DNA from: Chloroflexota bacterium
GTDB taxonomy: Bacteria; Chloroflexota; Limnocylindria; Limnocylindrales; CSP1-4
Assembly: GCA_021789355.1 (NCBI GenBank)
Contig: JAJYJR010000356.1
Coordinates: 1-6,331 of the forward strand
Length of the DNA: 6,331 bases
Direction of reading: 5' to 3'
The notes beneath the pieces were generated by a model. The model was given only the letters and a program-made list of their open reading frames with translations. It had not been told where the DNA came from and did not search any database. The translations under genes were made by a program, and so were the position numbers. Below are positions 1 to 6,113 of the stretch, one piece after another; within the stretch, counting starts at the first letter, position 1, and each line of letters begins with the position of its first letter.

Positions 1-265
1 GGTTGATCGATCCGCCCGTGCCGTCCCGGTACGGGTTCGGAGAACGCGGGACCACCGCAGTTCGGGTGGGGCGGCGGACGACGACGCGCACCTCCTCGGG
101 CAGGCTCCCCGATCTGCCATCGTCGCCGAGGCACACGAGGCACACGCGATATCCCGCCCGTGCGAGCGTGGCCGCCTCGCGACGTACGCGGCTGTCGTAG
201 GTGATGTCGCCGTACACCGCCATGCCGACCGTCGCTGCGCCGTGACGCTGCGGGATCTCAGGCAT
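1..265 (-). CDS. GT4-like glycosyltransferase, N-terminal part (cut by left edge)
   Basis: Only the first 88 codons are in the window; the reading frame is open to the left edge. The visible protein starts MPEIPQRHG and then has the typical first beta strand and helix of a GT-B (GT4-like) glycosyltransferase: VGMAVYGDITYDSRVRRE (residues 13-30) followed by ATLARAGYRVCLVCL (32-46). The D24-S25-R26 plus 'REA..LA.AGY.V' pattern is characteristic of sugar transferases that use nucleotide sugars at the inner membrane face. The start is ATG at 265-263, preceded by GAGGTG (271-276) with a 5-base spacer. A second Met (residue 15) lies closer to the first beta strand but lacks this site. The start overlaps the ligase stop by 8 bases (ATGCCTGA), so translation is probably coupled and both are in one leftward operon. 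The sugar donor and acceptor cannot be told from this fragment. Confidence 0.82.
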   Translation of the reverse strand, partial: MPEIPQRHGAATVGMAVYGDITYDSRVRREAATLARAGYRVCLVCLGDDGRSGSLPEEVRVVVRRPTRTAVVPRSPNPYRDGTGGSIN

Positions 266-1721
266 GGATCCACCTCGAAGAATGCCGGGCGCCTGGAGGG
301 CGCGTGGGCGTGAGTACCGGCACGAGGGTGGGCTCCTCCTCGGAAGTGGGCGCGGCGTCAGCTACGAGCAGGAGCATCAGCAGCGCCCACGTCATCCGGT
401 CCTGGAGGATGTCGCCGCTCACCATCGCGTTGAGAAAGAAGAACAGGAACAGGAGCCGGACTATCCCCGCCGGACCGCGCGGAAGCCGTCGGGTCAGCGC
501 GAGCGACACCAGGCCGATCAACAGGAAGAGTCCGGCCAGCCCGGATTCGGCGGCGACCTGGAGCACGGCGTTGTGCGGGTACGTGTCGCCTGCAGCGGTG
601 CCGAGGAGAGTCGGGCTCATCGTCGCGAACGCCGACACGCCCCAACCGAGGATGGGCCGCTCTTCGAACATCGTCAGGGCGACTCCGAAGAGTTGCATGC
701 GCGCCTCGGACGACGTGTCCGCAGGCGACGCCGCAGGCGTCGATGACACCGCTCCTTCGACGAAGCCCGCGAAGATAGCGAACCGCTGGACTGACTGGAC
801 CGGCAGCAGCCCCGAGCCAATCGTCATCACAAGAGTGGCGAGAGCAGCGCCTCCCAGCACGGTCACGGGCCTCCAGTCCCTGCGGCGAGGTCGGGCAATG
901 TAGTCGAGCAGCCCCAGCCCACCGAGCGCCAGGAGGACCAGCAGGGGACCCCGCGACCCAGACGCGACCGCGACGATGAATGCGGCCGGAGTGAGGATGG
1001 CCATTGACACGCGGGCGACCGCCGTGCGCGACCGGAGGACGAAGGTCAGACCGAGGAGCGGCACGAGCAGGGCCGCGCGACCGACCGCGATCGTGTTCGC
1101 TCCGAGAACGACGAGTGGCGCGCCCCCCGTGGACGTTCCGTCCAGCAGCTGGGTCATCCCCATGACGACGACGACCACACCGACGATGAAGACCGTCCAC
1201 AGGAACTGCCGGACATGGCGCGGGTCGGAGGCGCACCGCAGGGCGGCAGGCGTGATCGGCACGATCACGAGGCCCCAGAACCCTGCCACCGCCCCCAGGG
1301 AGAGCTGCTGATCCGGCGCATGGAGGACCCCGGCGAGCAGCAGCAGGCCGAAGGCGCACCACAGGACCAACCCGGAGTTCGACCAGAAGCGTGGCCGATG
1401 GTCGCGCAGCACCGGTACGACCTGGAGCGCGTTGAGGCCGGCGAGCACCGCAGTGATGTCGACCGGGATGTACGGCTGGATCGCCGCCTTGTAGAACGGC
1501 ACCAGGACCAGCGCGGCGAGTACGACGCCCGGCATGCGCGCGGCCGCGAACGCGGCGACAAGGGCCAGCGCGAGCAGGAGCCCGGCCTCCGGTCCGGCCA
1601 GCGTCACGACGGCAGCGATGGTCGCCCCGAGCAGGAGTGCCCACAGGAGCATGAGGGTGCCCTGCGCCGTCATGCGAGCGGCCGCGGCGCGGCTCCGGGT
1701 CGGATCGAGGGCCTCCCTCAT
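258..1721 (-). CDS. O-antigen ligase / Wzy-type polymerase family membrane protein
   Basis: This is a polytopic membrane protein of 487 residues from the chosen start, with about ten or more hydrophobic stretches. It carries the hallmarks of the Wzy_C/WaaL family: a G255-S256-R257-G258 turn in the middle, then a large outer loop ending in SEARMQLFGVALTMF..RPILGWG, and YPHN (residues 381-384) followed by AAESGLAG with E392. In WaaL-type ligases a His in the H-N-x7-E-x-G context is functionally essential, and H383 matches it. Such enzymes transfer or polymerise lipid-linked glycan on the outer membrane-leaflet side. The frame stays open to an ATG at 1859, but the extra 46 residues are Arg-rich and non-hydrophobic. 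ATG 1721 follows GAGG with a 9-base spacer, and ATG 1673 has no visible site, so 1721 is preferred. The C-terminal tail (last ~30 residues) is Pro/Thr/Glu-rich. Ligase and polymerase roles cannot be separated by sequence alone. Confidence 0.87.
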   Translation of the reverse strand: MREALDPTRSRAAAARMTAQGTLMLLWALLLGATIAAVVTLAGPEAGLLLALALVAAFAAARMPGVVLAALVLVPFYKAAIQPYIPVDITAVLAGLNALQVVPVLRDHRPRFWSNSGLVLWCAFGLLLLAGVLHAPDQQLSLGAVAGFWGLVIVPITPAALRCASDPRHVRQFLWTVFIVGVVVVVMGMTQLLDGTSTGGAPLVVLGANTIAVGRAALLVPLLGLTFVLRSRTAVARVSMAILTPAAFIVAVASGSRGPLLVLLALGGLGLLDYIARPRRRDWRPVTVLGGAALATLVMTIGSGLLPVQSVQRFAIFAGFVEGAVSSTPAASPADTSSEARMQLFGVALTMFEERPILGWGVSAFATMSPTLLGTAAGDTYPHNAVLQVAAESGLAGLFLLIGLVSLALTRRLPRGPAGIVRLLFLFFFLNAMVSGDILQDRMTWALLMLLLVADAAPTSEEEPTLVPVLTPTRPPGARHSSRWIHA

Positions 1722-1908
1722 GCCACATCGCCTCGACAACCGATTCGATCGTCGCCAGTGGTACCGACGCCGGCGCCTGGGCGGGCTGCCGCCGGAATCG
1801 GCTGCGCACTGTGGTTGAGCGTAGTCATACTGTACTCGGGGGCAAGGCCCGAATCGCACGGTCGCTCATTCCTCCCACCGCGCCTCCGGGCCGCTGCGGG
1901 GAACCATC
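1722..1908. promoter_or_regulatory. Divergent intergenic region between ligase and flippase operons
   Basis: This 187-base gap lies between two divergent start codons and must hold promoters for both operons. An A/T-richer patch at about 1814-1836 stands out from the surrounding GC. It contains TAnnnT hexamers on both strands: TACTGT at 1828-1833 on plus, and TACAGT in the overlapping minus sequence. No convincing -35 partner was found at 16-18 bases for either. The flippase has GGGGA at 1898-1902, 6 bases before its ATG. The ligase has GAGG, 9 bases before ATG 1721. The promoter role is inferred from layout; exact boxes are not established. Confidence 0.4.
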
Positions 1909-3270
1909 ATGGCGACGACGAGGATCAGGCGCCGGCTCGACAGCGTCCTCCCCCGGGGGGAGTTCGGTCGCGGCGTGCTGACTCTCGTGGCCGGCACAGG
2001 CACCGCGCAGGTCATCGTGATCGCCAGCTCACCGATCCTGACCCGCCTGTACCTGCCGGCCGACTACGGCGTCTACTCCGTCGCGATCTCGATCCTGGCA
2101 GTGCTCGTCACGATCACCTGCCTGCGCTACGAGTACGCGGTGCCGCTGCCGGAGACTGACGTCGCTGCGGCCAATGTGCTCGCGCTGTCGCTGCTGACCG
2201 CCGTGACCCTGAGCCTGGCGACAGCCGTGGCGCTGGTGCTGTTCGGCCACGACCTGCTCGCGGTGTTCGGAGCTGCCGTCCTGGCTCCCTACGTCCCGCT
2301 CATGGCCCTGGGCCAGCTCGGCGCCGGCATCGTTTCGGCGCTCACCAACTGGGCGGTCCGGACCAAGACCTTCTACGAGATCGCGGCAACCCGGATGACC
2401 CAGAGCATCACGCTCGTCGGAGCACAGATCGGACTCGGGGCGGTGGCGCTGGGCGCGCCGGGCCTGTTCATCGGTGATGTCGCGGGACGCATCACCGGTT
2501 CCAGTCGACTGGCCCGCGCGGCCTGGCGGTCCCACGCGTCGTCGTTCAGGCTCGTGTCGTGGTCCGGCATCGTACAGGCGGCGACGAGATACCGTCGCTT
2601 CCCCATCTTCTCGAGCTGGTCCGCGCTGCTCGCGGCGCTTGGACTCCAGGCGCCGCTGCTGGCGCTGGTCGCCCTGTACGGGGCGACGGTGGGAGGCGAG
2701 TATGCCCTCGCCGCCCGGGTATGCGCCGTTCCCCTGACCCTCGTTGCGGGGTCGGTCGGGCAGGTGTTCATTGCCGATGCGGCCAGACTCGTGCACACGC
2801 AGCCGGCTGCCATCCTGCGCCTTTTCGGTCGGACCACCGGCTGGCTCGCACGCTCATCCGTGGGCCCTGCGATCATCCTCGGCATCGCCGCCCCATTCCT
2901 GGCCGAGCCAGTGTTCGGGCACGGATGGCGCGAGGCTGGCCTGTTCGTGGCCATCCTCACCGCTTCCTATTTCCTGGAGTTCGTGATGACCGCGACCGGC
3001 GACGTGCTCTACGTCATCGAGCGACAGGATCTGCAACTGGCCCGGGAAGTCGTCCGCTGCGGTCTGATCGCCGGCGCGGTCCCGCTGGCGGCGACGCTGC
3101 ATTTCTCGCCGGTCTGGTCGATCGCCCTGCTCAGCGCGGCACGCTGCGTGACGTATGTACTGTACGGCGGCGTGTCCTGGTATGCGATCCGCGGTCGCGT
3201 CCGCGAGGCCCTGGCGCGCTCCATGCCGGGCCCCGACCCGATCAGCAGCCCCCCACCGACGGTCGCGTGA
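1909..3270 (+). CDS. Wzx-type oligosaccharide flippase (polysaccharide biosynthesis membrane protein)
   Basis: The 453-residue protein has about 12 hydrophobic segments and a basic N-terminus (RIRRRLD). This matches the usual length and layout of Wzx/RfbX flippases of the MOP superfamily, which move lipid-linked oligosaccharide repeat units across the inner membrane. Typical family stretches include ILTRLYLPADYGVYSVAISI near residues 43-62, then LRYEYAVPLPE, then NWAVRTKTFYEIAATRMTQS and 'GAPGLFIGDVAGRITG', the last a signature between the middle helices. ATG 1909 has GGGGA at 1898-1902 with a 6-base spacer, a moderate site. It is the first gene of the rightward operon, divergent from the ligase, and its stop overlaps the next start by 4 bases (GTGA). 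The substrate cannot be read from the sequence, but the adjoining ligase, glycosyltransferase and deacetylase-like genes suggest a Wzx/Wzy pathway. The last ~15 residues are Pro/Ser-rich, probably cytoplasmic. Confidence 0.9.
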   Translation: MATTRIRRRLDSVLPRGEFGRGVLTLVAGTGTAQVIVIASSPILTRLYLPADYGVYSVAISILAVLVTITCLRYEYAVPLPETDVAAANVLALSLLTAVTLSLATAVALVLFGHDLLAVFGAAVLAPYVPLMALGQLGAGIVSALTNWAVRTKTFYEIAATRMTQSITLVGAQIGLGAVALGAPGLFIGDVAGRITGSSRLARAAWRSHASSFRLVSWSGIVQAATRYRRFPIFSSWSALLAALGLQAPLLALVALYGATVGGEYALAARVCAVPLTLVAGSVGQVFIADAARLVHTQPAAILRLFGRTTGWLARSSVGPAIILGIAAPFLAEPVFGHGWREAGLFVAILTASYFLEFVMTATGDVLYVIERQDLQLAREVVRCGLIAGAVPLAATLHFSPVWSIALLSAARCVTYVLYGGVSWYAIRGRVREALARSMPGPDPISSPPPTVA

Positions 3271-4814
3271 GTGCCGTGCGGGACGCGCCGACCGACCTGG
3301 AGGCGCCGCCCCTGCCCGCCCCGAGGGACGGGCGGGTCAGCGCTTCCCGGGATGCGGACCTCGCTACGGTCGCGCCAGCGGTCGCGCCGGTGCTCCTCGT
3401 CCGCACCGCCAACACGTACGTCGAGGAGCGCCGGTACGTCTTCGACGTGGTGCTGTCGGAATGGCTCGGTCTTGCCTACGAGCTCGAGTTCGAGGATCGA
3501 GGCTTTGTGTCGATCCGACTCGCGGGGGATCCCGCGAACCGCGAGCTCACCCTGCCGGACGGACTCTTCGCGACGGATACGGGCGCCTGGCTGACGCAGT
3601 CGTCGATGCCCACCCTGCCGTTGGCAGACGTCGCGCTCGATGCGGTCGATGCGGATGGCCCCGCCCGGCGGAATAGTCCAAGAGGTCAACTGCCGGTCCT
3701 GTATGGGAGGCCCGGCTCGTCGGGGAGCCCACTGGCGCGCACGGGGGACGGGCTCGACCTGTCGGTGGACGCGTTCGGCGGCGTCTTCTTCCTGCTCACG
3801 CGGTACGAGGAGCTGGCGAACCCGGTGCACGACCGGCACGGGAGGTTCCCCGCCGGTGCCTCCCTCTGCGACCGGGCCGGATTCCTCGAGCGTCCCCTCG
3901 CGGACGAGTACGTGGACCTGCTCTGGACGGCGATCCACACGCTCTGGCCGGCGCTGGTGCGGCGGCCGGCCGCCTTCCGCCTTCGGCTTACGCATGACAT
4001 CGACCGACCCTGGACCGCGGTGGGCCAGACGCTCGGGAACGCCGCGCGATCCGTGGTCGGCGACGTCTTCCACAGGCGCGACGCGACCCTTGCCGTACGG
4101 CGTGTGCTCGCGATCGTGGACGCACATAGCGACCGCGTGGACCGCGATCCGCTCGACACGTTCGACTTCCTCATGGGCGTGAGTGAGCACCACGGCCTGA
4201 CCAGCACGTTCTACGTGATGGCAGGCAATGTCCCCGGCGATCCGGACTTTCGCTACCGGCTCGCCGGACCCCGGTTCACGGATCTCCTGCGGCGGATCCA
4301 CGAGCGTGGGCACGAGGTGGGCCTCCACGGGAGCTACGCAAGCTTCAAGTCCGCCGAGCGGATGCGGATGGAGCTCGACGCACTTCGAACAGCGTGCCGC
4401 GCCGCAGGCTTCGAGCAGCCGGCGTGGGGCGTCAGGCAGCACTTCCTGCGCTTTGACAACCCGCTGACGTGGCGCTGCCAGGCCACGGTGGGGCTCGCGC
4501 ACGACTCGACGCTCGGGTTCGCGGAGCGGATCGGTTTTCGCGCCGGCACGTGCCGCGAGTACCCGGTCTTCGATCTCGTCGAGCGGCGGCGCCTCGCCGT
4601 CCGGGAACGACCGCTTGTCGTCATGGACGCGACGCTGCTCGAGTACATGCACCTGGCCGCCGACGAAGCCGCGGCCAGGACCCGGGGGGTCGTGGACGTG
4701 TGTCGCCGCCACGGCGGCGACGCTGTGGTGCTCTACCACAACAGCACGTTGCCGGAGCCCCGCATGCGACGTCACTACCGCGAGCTCGTCGAGGAGCTCA
4801 CCGGGTCACGATGA
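3267..4814 (+). CDS. Polysaccharide deacetylase-like protein (atypical NodB/CE4, THDID type)
   Basis: The protein is 515 residues from GTG 3267, which overlaps the flippase stop (GTGA). The same frame is open upstream to 2559, but that part lies inside the flippase gene and is a shadow. The first ~35 residues are Pro/Arg/Asp-rich; a separate alpha/beta domain covers about 40-235 (VLLVRTANTYVEERRYVFDVVLSEWL at its start, LLTRYEEL later). The C-terminal half is CE4-like: R-L-T242-H243-D244-I245-D246 as motif 1, G-H349-E-V-G-L-H354-G-S-Y as motif 2, G388-V-R-Q-H392-F-L-R-F as motif 3, H412-D-S-T-L-G-F then FRAGTCREYPVFD, and V-L-Y-H491-N as the last motif. Canonical CE4 enzymes remove N-acetyl groups from glycans. 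Here motif 1 is D-I-D rather than D-D, and the second metal His of HxxxH is replaced by Ala358. There is no signal peptide or membrane segment, so it may be cytoplasmic. Activity is therefore inferred, not certain. Confidence 0.85.
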   Translation: MSAVRDAPTDLEAPPLPAPRDGRVSASRDADLATVAPAVAPVLLVRTANTYVEERRYVFDVVLSEWLGLAYELEFEDRGFVSIRLAGDPANRELTLPDGLFATDTGAWLTQSSMPTLPLADVALDAVDADGPARRNSPRGQLPVLYGRPGSSGSPLARTGDGLDLSVDAFGGVFFLLTRYEELANPVHDRHGRFPAGASLCDRAGFLERPLADEYVDLLWTAIHTLWPALVRRPAAFRLRLTHDIDRPWTAVGQTLGNAARSVVGDVFHRRDATLAVRRVLAIVDAHSDRVDRDPLDTFDFLMGVSEHHGLTSTFYVMAGNVPGDPDFRYRLAGPRFTDLLRRIHERGHEVGLHGSYASFKSAERMRMELDALRTACRAAGFEQPAWGVRQHFLRFDNPLTWRCQATVGLAHDSTLGFAERIGFRAGTCREYPVFDLVERRRLAVRERPLVVMDATLLEYMHLAADEAAARTRGVVDVCRRHGGDAVVLYHNSTLPEPRMRRHYRELVEELTGSR

Positions 4815-4881
4815 GCCGGCCCGTTCGTAAACCAGGCCCGACGTCGACCGCCGAGGGTCAGGCGGCCTTCGGGGCAGGCTC

Positions 4882-5406
4882 TCAGTCGCGGAGGCCCGAA
4901 CGAGTCGGCATGTGCGCCAGGAGCCACCCGGCGAGGGACCCGAGGGCGAGGCCGGCGATCAGTCCCGTCAGGTTGTCCACGATATCAGCCGACTCGCACT
5001 GTCGCGAGAGCATCGGCACGAGCAGCTGCGTCCCCTCGATCAGGAATGGGAAGGCGGCCGCCGTGACGATCAGGATTGCCTTGGACCGGGATCGAGGCAG
5101 GAGTGCGAGGCAGACTCCGAGCGGGAGGAACAGCAGGACGTTGCCGCTGACGTCGCCCACCCTCAGCAGATCCTGCAGCGAGGCGAGCCCCATCCGGCTG
5201 AGGTCGCAGGTTCCCGGGTGCTCCGCCCCCGAGGCTCCTGCCGTGTGGGGCGTCAACGTCGCCGACGCGATGATCCCCGCGAACAGCACCAGCCCGAAGG
5301 CCAGCGCCCGGGGCCCTCCGAGCGCGCGGGCCACGCGCCCGCTCAACAGCGCGCCCACGGCGAGCGACGCACCGACGCCCGGCAGGAATCCCGGAAGCTG
5401 GTTCAT
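4882..5406 (-). CDS. VanZ-family membrane protein
   Basis: The 174-residue protein has about five hydrophobic segments (near residues 10-22, 34-50, 88-104, 109-128 and 146-165). It shows the VanZ-family pattern: G-N89-V-L-L-F-L-P-L-G, then E124-G-T-Q127-L-L-V-P, R135, and A-D141-I-V-D144-N145-L-T-G. VanZ is named after a teicoplanin-resistance accessory protein, but the family is broad and most members, including those near polysaccharide genes, have no proven function. No vanA/H/X-like genes are present, so a resistance role should not be assumed. ATG 5406 has only a weak site directly before it (AGG close to the start). It overlaps the stop of a short upstream ORF as ATGA, so initiation may depend on coupling. 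The gene converges on the deacetylase-like gene across 67 bases in which I see only short, weak hairpins. Confidence 0.85.
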   Translation of the reverse strand: MNQLPGFLPGVGASLAVGALLSGRVARALGGPRALAFGLVLFAGIIASATLTPHTAGASGAEHPGTCDLSRMGLASLQDLLRVGDVSGNVLLFLPLGVCLALLPRSRSKAILIVTAAAFPFLIEGTQLLVPMLSRQCESADIVDNLTGLIAGLALGSLAGWLLAHMPTRSGLRD

Positions 5407-5426
5407 GGCGCCTGGTCTCGCCGCAC
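5403..5426 (-). other. Possible 7-codon leader ORF coupled to VanZ
   Basis: On the minus strand, GGAGG (5440-5436) stands 9 bases before a GTG at 5426-5424. The GTG opens a 7-codon ORF (M/V-R-R-D-Q-A-P) that stops with TGA at 5405-5403. That TGA overlaps the VanZ ATG as ATGA. The GGAGG is the best ribosome binding site in this leader but is too far (29 bases) and out of frame to serve the VanZ ATG directly. A short leader ORF delivering ribosomes by termination-reinitiation would explain the arrangement. The frame continues upstream to an ATG at 5603, but that 66-residue version has no recognisable protein character. This is an inference from spacing only. Confidence 0.3.
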
Positions 5427-5465
5427 GGCCGTGATCCTCCGGATCCGACGTTGACCTTGCTGGCC

Positions 5466-5471
5466 AGTGTA
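5466..5471 (-). promoter_or_regulatory. Possible -10 box (TACACT) upstream of VanZ
   Basis: The minus strand reads CTACACTGGCCAG here, about 60 bases before the VanZ ATG. TACACT fits the TAnnnT form common for housekeeping -10 boxes in high-GC bacteria. A transcript starting a few bases downstream would include the possible leader ORF. No good -35 was found 16-18 bases upstream. The same CTACACT followed by GGCCAG occurs before the small membrane protein gene, which raises interest but does not prove function. Confidence 0.25.
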
Positions 5472-5544
5472 GGCAGGTCCCACCTCGTTCTGGCCCCGGA
5501 ACAGGGAAAGCGGTTCAGTCGCGCACCGCCCGGTGGCTCCGCAC

Positions 5545-5569
5545 GGCCGCCACCTCGTGGTGGTTGGCC
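5545..5569. repeat. Inverted repeat, 9 pairs with small bulges
   Basis: GGCC (5545-5548), a one-base bulge, CCACC (5550-5554), loop TCGT, GGTGG (5559-5563), two bases TT, then GGCC (5566-5569). All nine pairs are G-C or A-T. It lies in the gene-free stretch, 30 bases left of a longer inverted repeat. In DNA this GC-rich, 9 interrupted pairs are only mildly unusual. Confidence 0.45.
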
Positions 5570-5599
5570 ATCGCGGCCGCTGCGTGCCCGCCTCGGGCG

Positions 5600-5632
5600 G
5601 CACCGGTCCGGCCCAGGGACTTGGACCGGTGC
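5600..5632. repeat. Perfect 10-bp inverted repeat with 13-base loop
   Basis: Left arm GCACCGGTCC (5600-5609) and right arm GGACCGGTGC (5623-5632) are exact reverse complements around a 13-base loop (5610-5622). The structure stands far from any supported stop codon (about 190 bases upstream of the VanZ start), so it is not an obvious gene-end terminator. No T-run follows on either strand. It may be a regulator site, part of a structured RNA, or chance in GC-rich sequence. Confidence 0.6.
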
Positions 5633-5841
5633 GCGGGTGCTCGCGCAGACGGTCATGGAGGCCGAGGTCACCGAGCCAAGCGGGGTGCCCAACGGGGAGC
5701 GCTACCGGAGCATCGTCCGACCCGCCGCAACGGGTGCCGGGAACGGCGCAGGCGCAGCACCAGCAGCGTGCGAGCCGGCGCTTGGGCCTGTGGAGCCTGG
5801 GCTGAGGCAGTCGCCCGGGTCCTGGACTGGCGAGGTGACGG

Positions 5842-5881
5842 GGCGCGCGTGTCCGCCTGCCGGCGGAGCCGCACGCGCGCC
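5842..5881 (-). terminator. Strong hairpin after the small membrane protein gene
   Basis: Outer arms GGCGCGCGTG (5842-5851) and CACGCGCGCC (5872-5881) pair perfectly, and inner arms TCCGCC (5852-5857) and GGCGGA (5862-5867) pair around loop TGCC. Four bases (5868-5871) bulge on one side, giving 16 pairs in total, almost all G-C. It begins 20 bases past the minus-strand stop at 5902, the place expected for a terminator of the leftward small gene. No T-tract follows on the minus strand; on the plus strand a pyrimidine stretch (TCTCTCTT, 5886-5893) follows. Terminators without a clear U-run are common in high-GC bacteria, so the call rests on position and stem strength. Confidence 0.55.
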
Positions 5882-5901
5882 GGGATCTCTCTTCGGCGCG
5901 G

Positions 5902-6108
5902 TCAGTCGAGGACGGCGGTCACCTGCCAGCCTATGGCGGAGGGCGAGGGCGTCGGGGCCGTCGACACGGCCGAACTCAGGGCGAAGAGCAGGATGCCGAG
6001 CACCGCGATCAGGACCACGACTCCGTAGGTCGTCCGGCGGCGGCGTTGGGCACGGCGGCCCATGGTCACCCCCGACCGGTGTCCCGTTCTCCGCTTGGCC
6101 TGCGGCAT
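5902..6108 (-). CDS. Small basic single-pass membrane protein, function unknown
   Basis: The 68-residue protein is not recognised as a named family. Residues 1-27 are strongly basic (KRR at 5-7, GRRAQRRRR at 17-25). A single hydrophobic segment, YGVVVLIAVLGILLFALSSA (28-47), follows, and then a short Thr/Pro/Ser tail (STAPTPSPSA) ending in WQVTAVLD. The positive-inside rule predicts a cytoplasmic N-terminus and outside C-terminus. ATG 6108 has a near-ideal AGGAGG (6114-6119) with a 5-base spacer. An internal ATG at residue 16 (6063) has a GGGGGTG stretch 3 bases upstream and could give a 53-residue form. The frame is open further right to 6276, but that part lacks protein character. With a -10-like box before it and a hairpin after it, the gene looks monocistronic. 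Hydrophobicity and translation signals support a real gene despite its size. Confidence 0.75.
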   Translation of the reverse strand: MPQAKRRTGHRSGVTMGRRAQRRRRTTYGVVVLIAVLGILLFALSSAVSTAPTPSPSAIGWQVTAVLD

Positions 6109-6113
6109 CAGAT

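Larger units (their letters stand above)
5407..5901. other. Gene-poor region with several inverted repeats
   Basis: Nearly 500 bases lie between the VanZ start and the stop of the small membrane protein without a gene I can support. Open frames exist on both strands, but their translations are Arg/Pro/Gly-rich with no hydrophobic core, motif or suitable start site. One minus-strand stretch just right of 5521 reads MANHHEVAAVRSHRAVRD before a stop and looks protein-like, but it is only 18 codons from its ATG. I looked for hallmarks of tRNA, tmRNA, RNase P RNA and SRP RNA and found none. The stretch does contain clustered hairpins (5524-5535, 5545-5569, 5586-5598, 5600-5632, 5842-5881). It could be regulatory, a structured RNA, or decayed sequence. 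Confidence 0.5.

Noticed and set aside
358..1809. Long minus-strand ORF (483 codons) in a second frame of the ligase gene
   Set aside because: The translation is Arg/Ala/Gly/Pro-rich with no membrane segments or motifs; it is a shadow caused by high third-position GC.
2559..3266. Upstream extension of the deacetylase-like ORF to 2559
   Set aside because: It lies wholly inside the flippase gene in another frame, is Arg/Pro/Gly-rich, and GTG 3267 gives a natural 4-base overlap with the flippase stop.
3009..4775. 588-codon ORF antisense to the deacetylase-like gene
   Set aside because: The composition is dominated by Arg, Glu, Val, Gly and Pro without domain features; the opposite strand has a clear conserved motif set.
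4815..4881. Possible bidirectional terminator between the convergent genes
   Set aside because: Only short stems were found (CCGCC/GGCGG with an 8-base loop; a weak stem around TTCG near 4868-4875) and no T-run, so it is not strong enough to annotate.
4882..5406. Glycopeptide resistance gene cluster
   Set aside because: A VanZ-family protein alone is not evidence of resistance; no other van genes are in the window and the family is mostly uncharacterised.
5461..5520. SRP RNA-like stretch (GGCCCCGGAACAGGG)
   Set aside because: The resemblance to the SRP apical GGAA loop is superficial; the closing stem and flanking conserved bases do not match.
5403..5603. 66-codon minus-strand ORF ending at the VanZ start
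   Set aside because: Its sequence has no protein-like core and its ATG has no visible ribosome binding site; only the last seven codons, with GGAGG and GTG, are kept as a possible leader.
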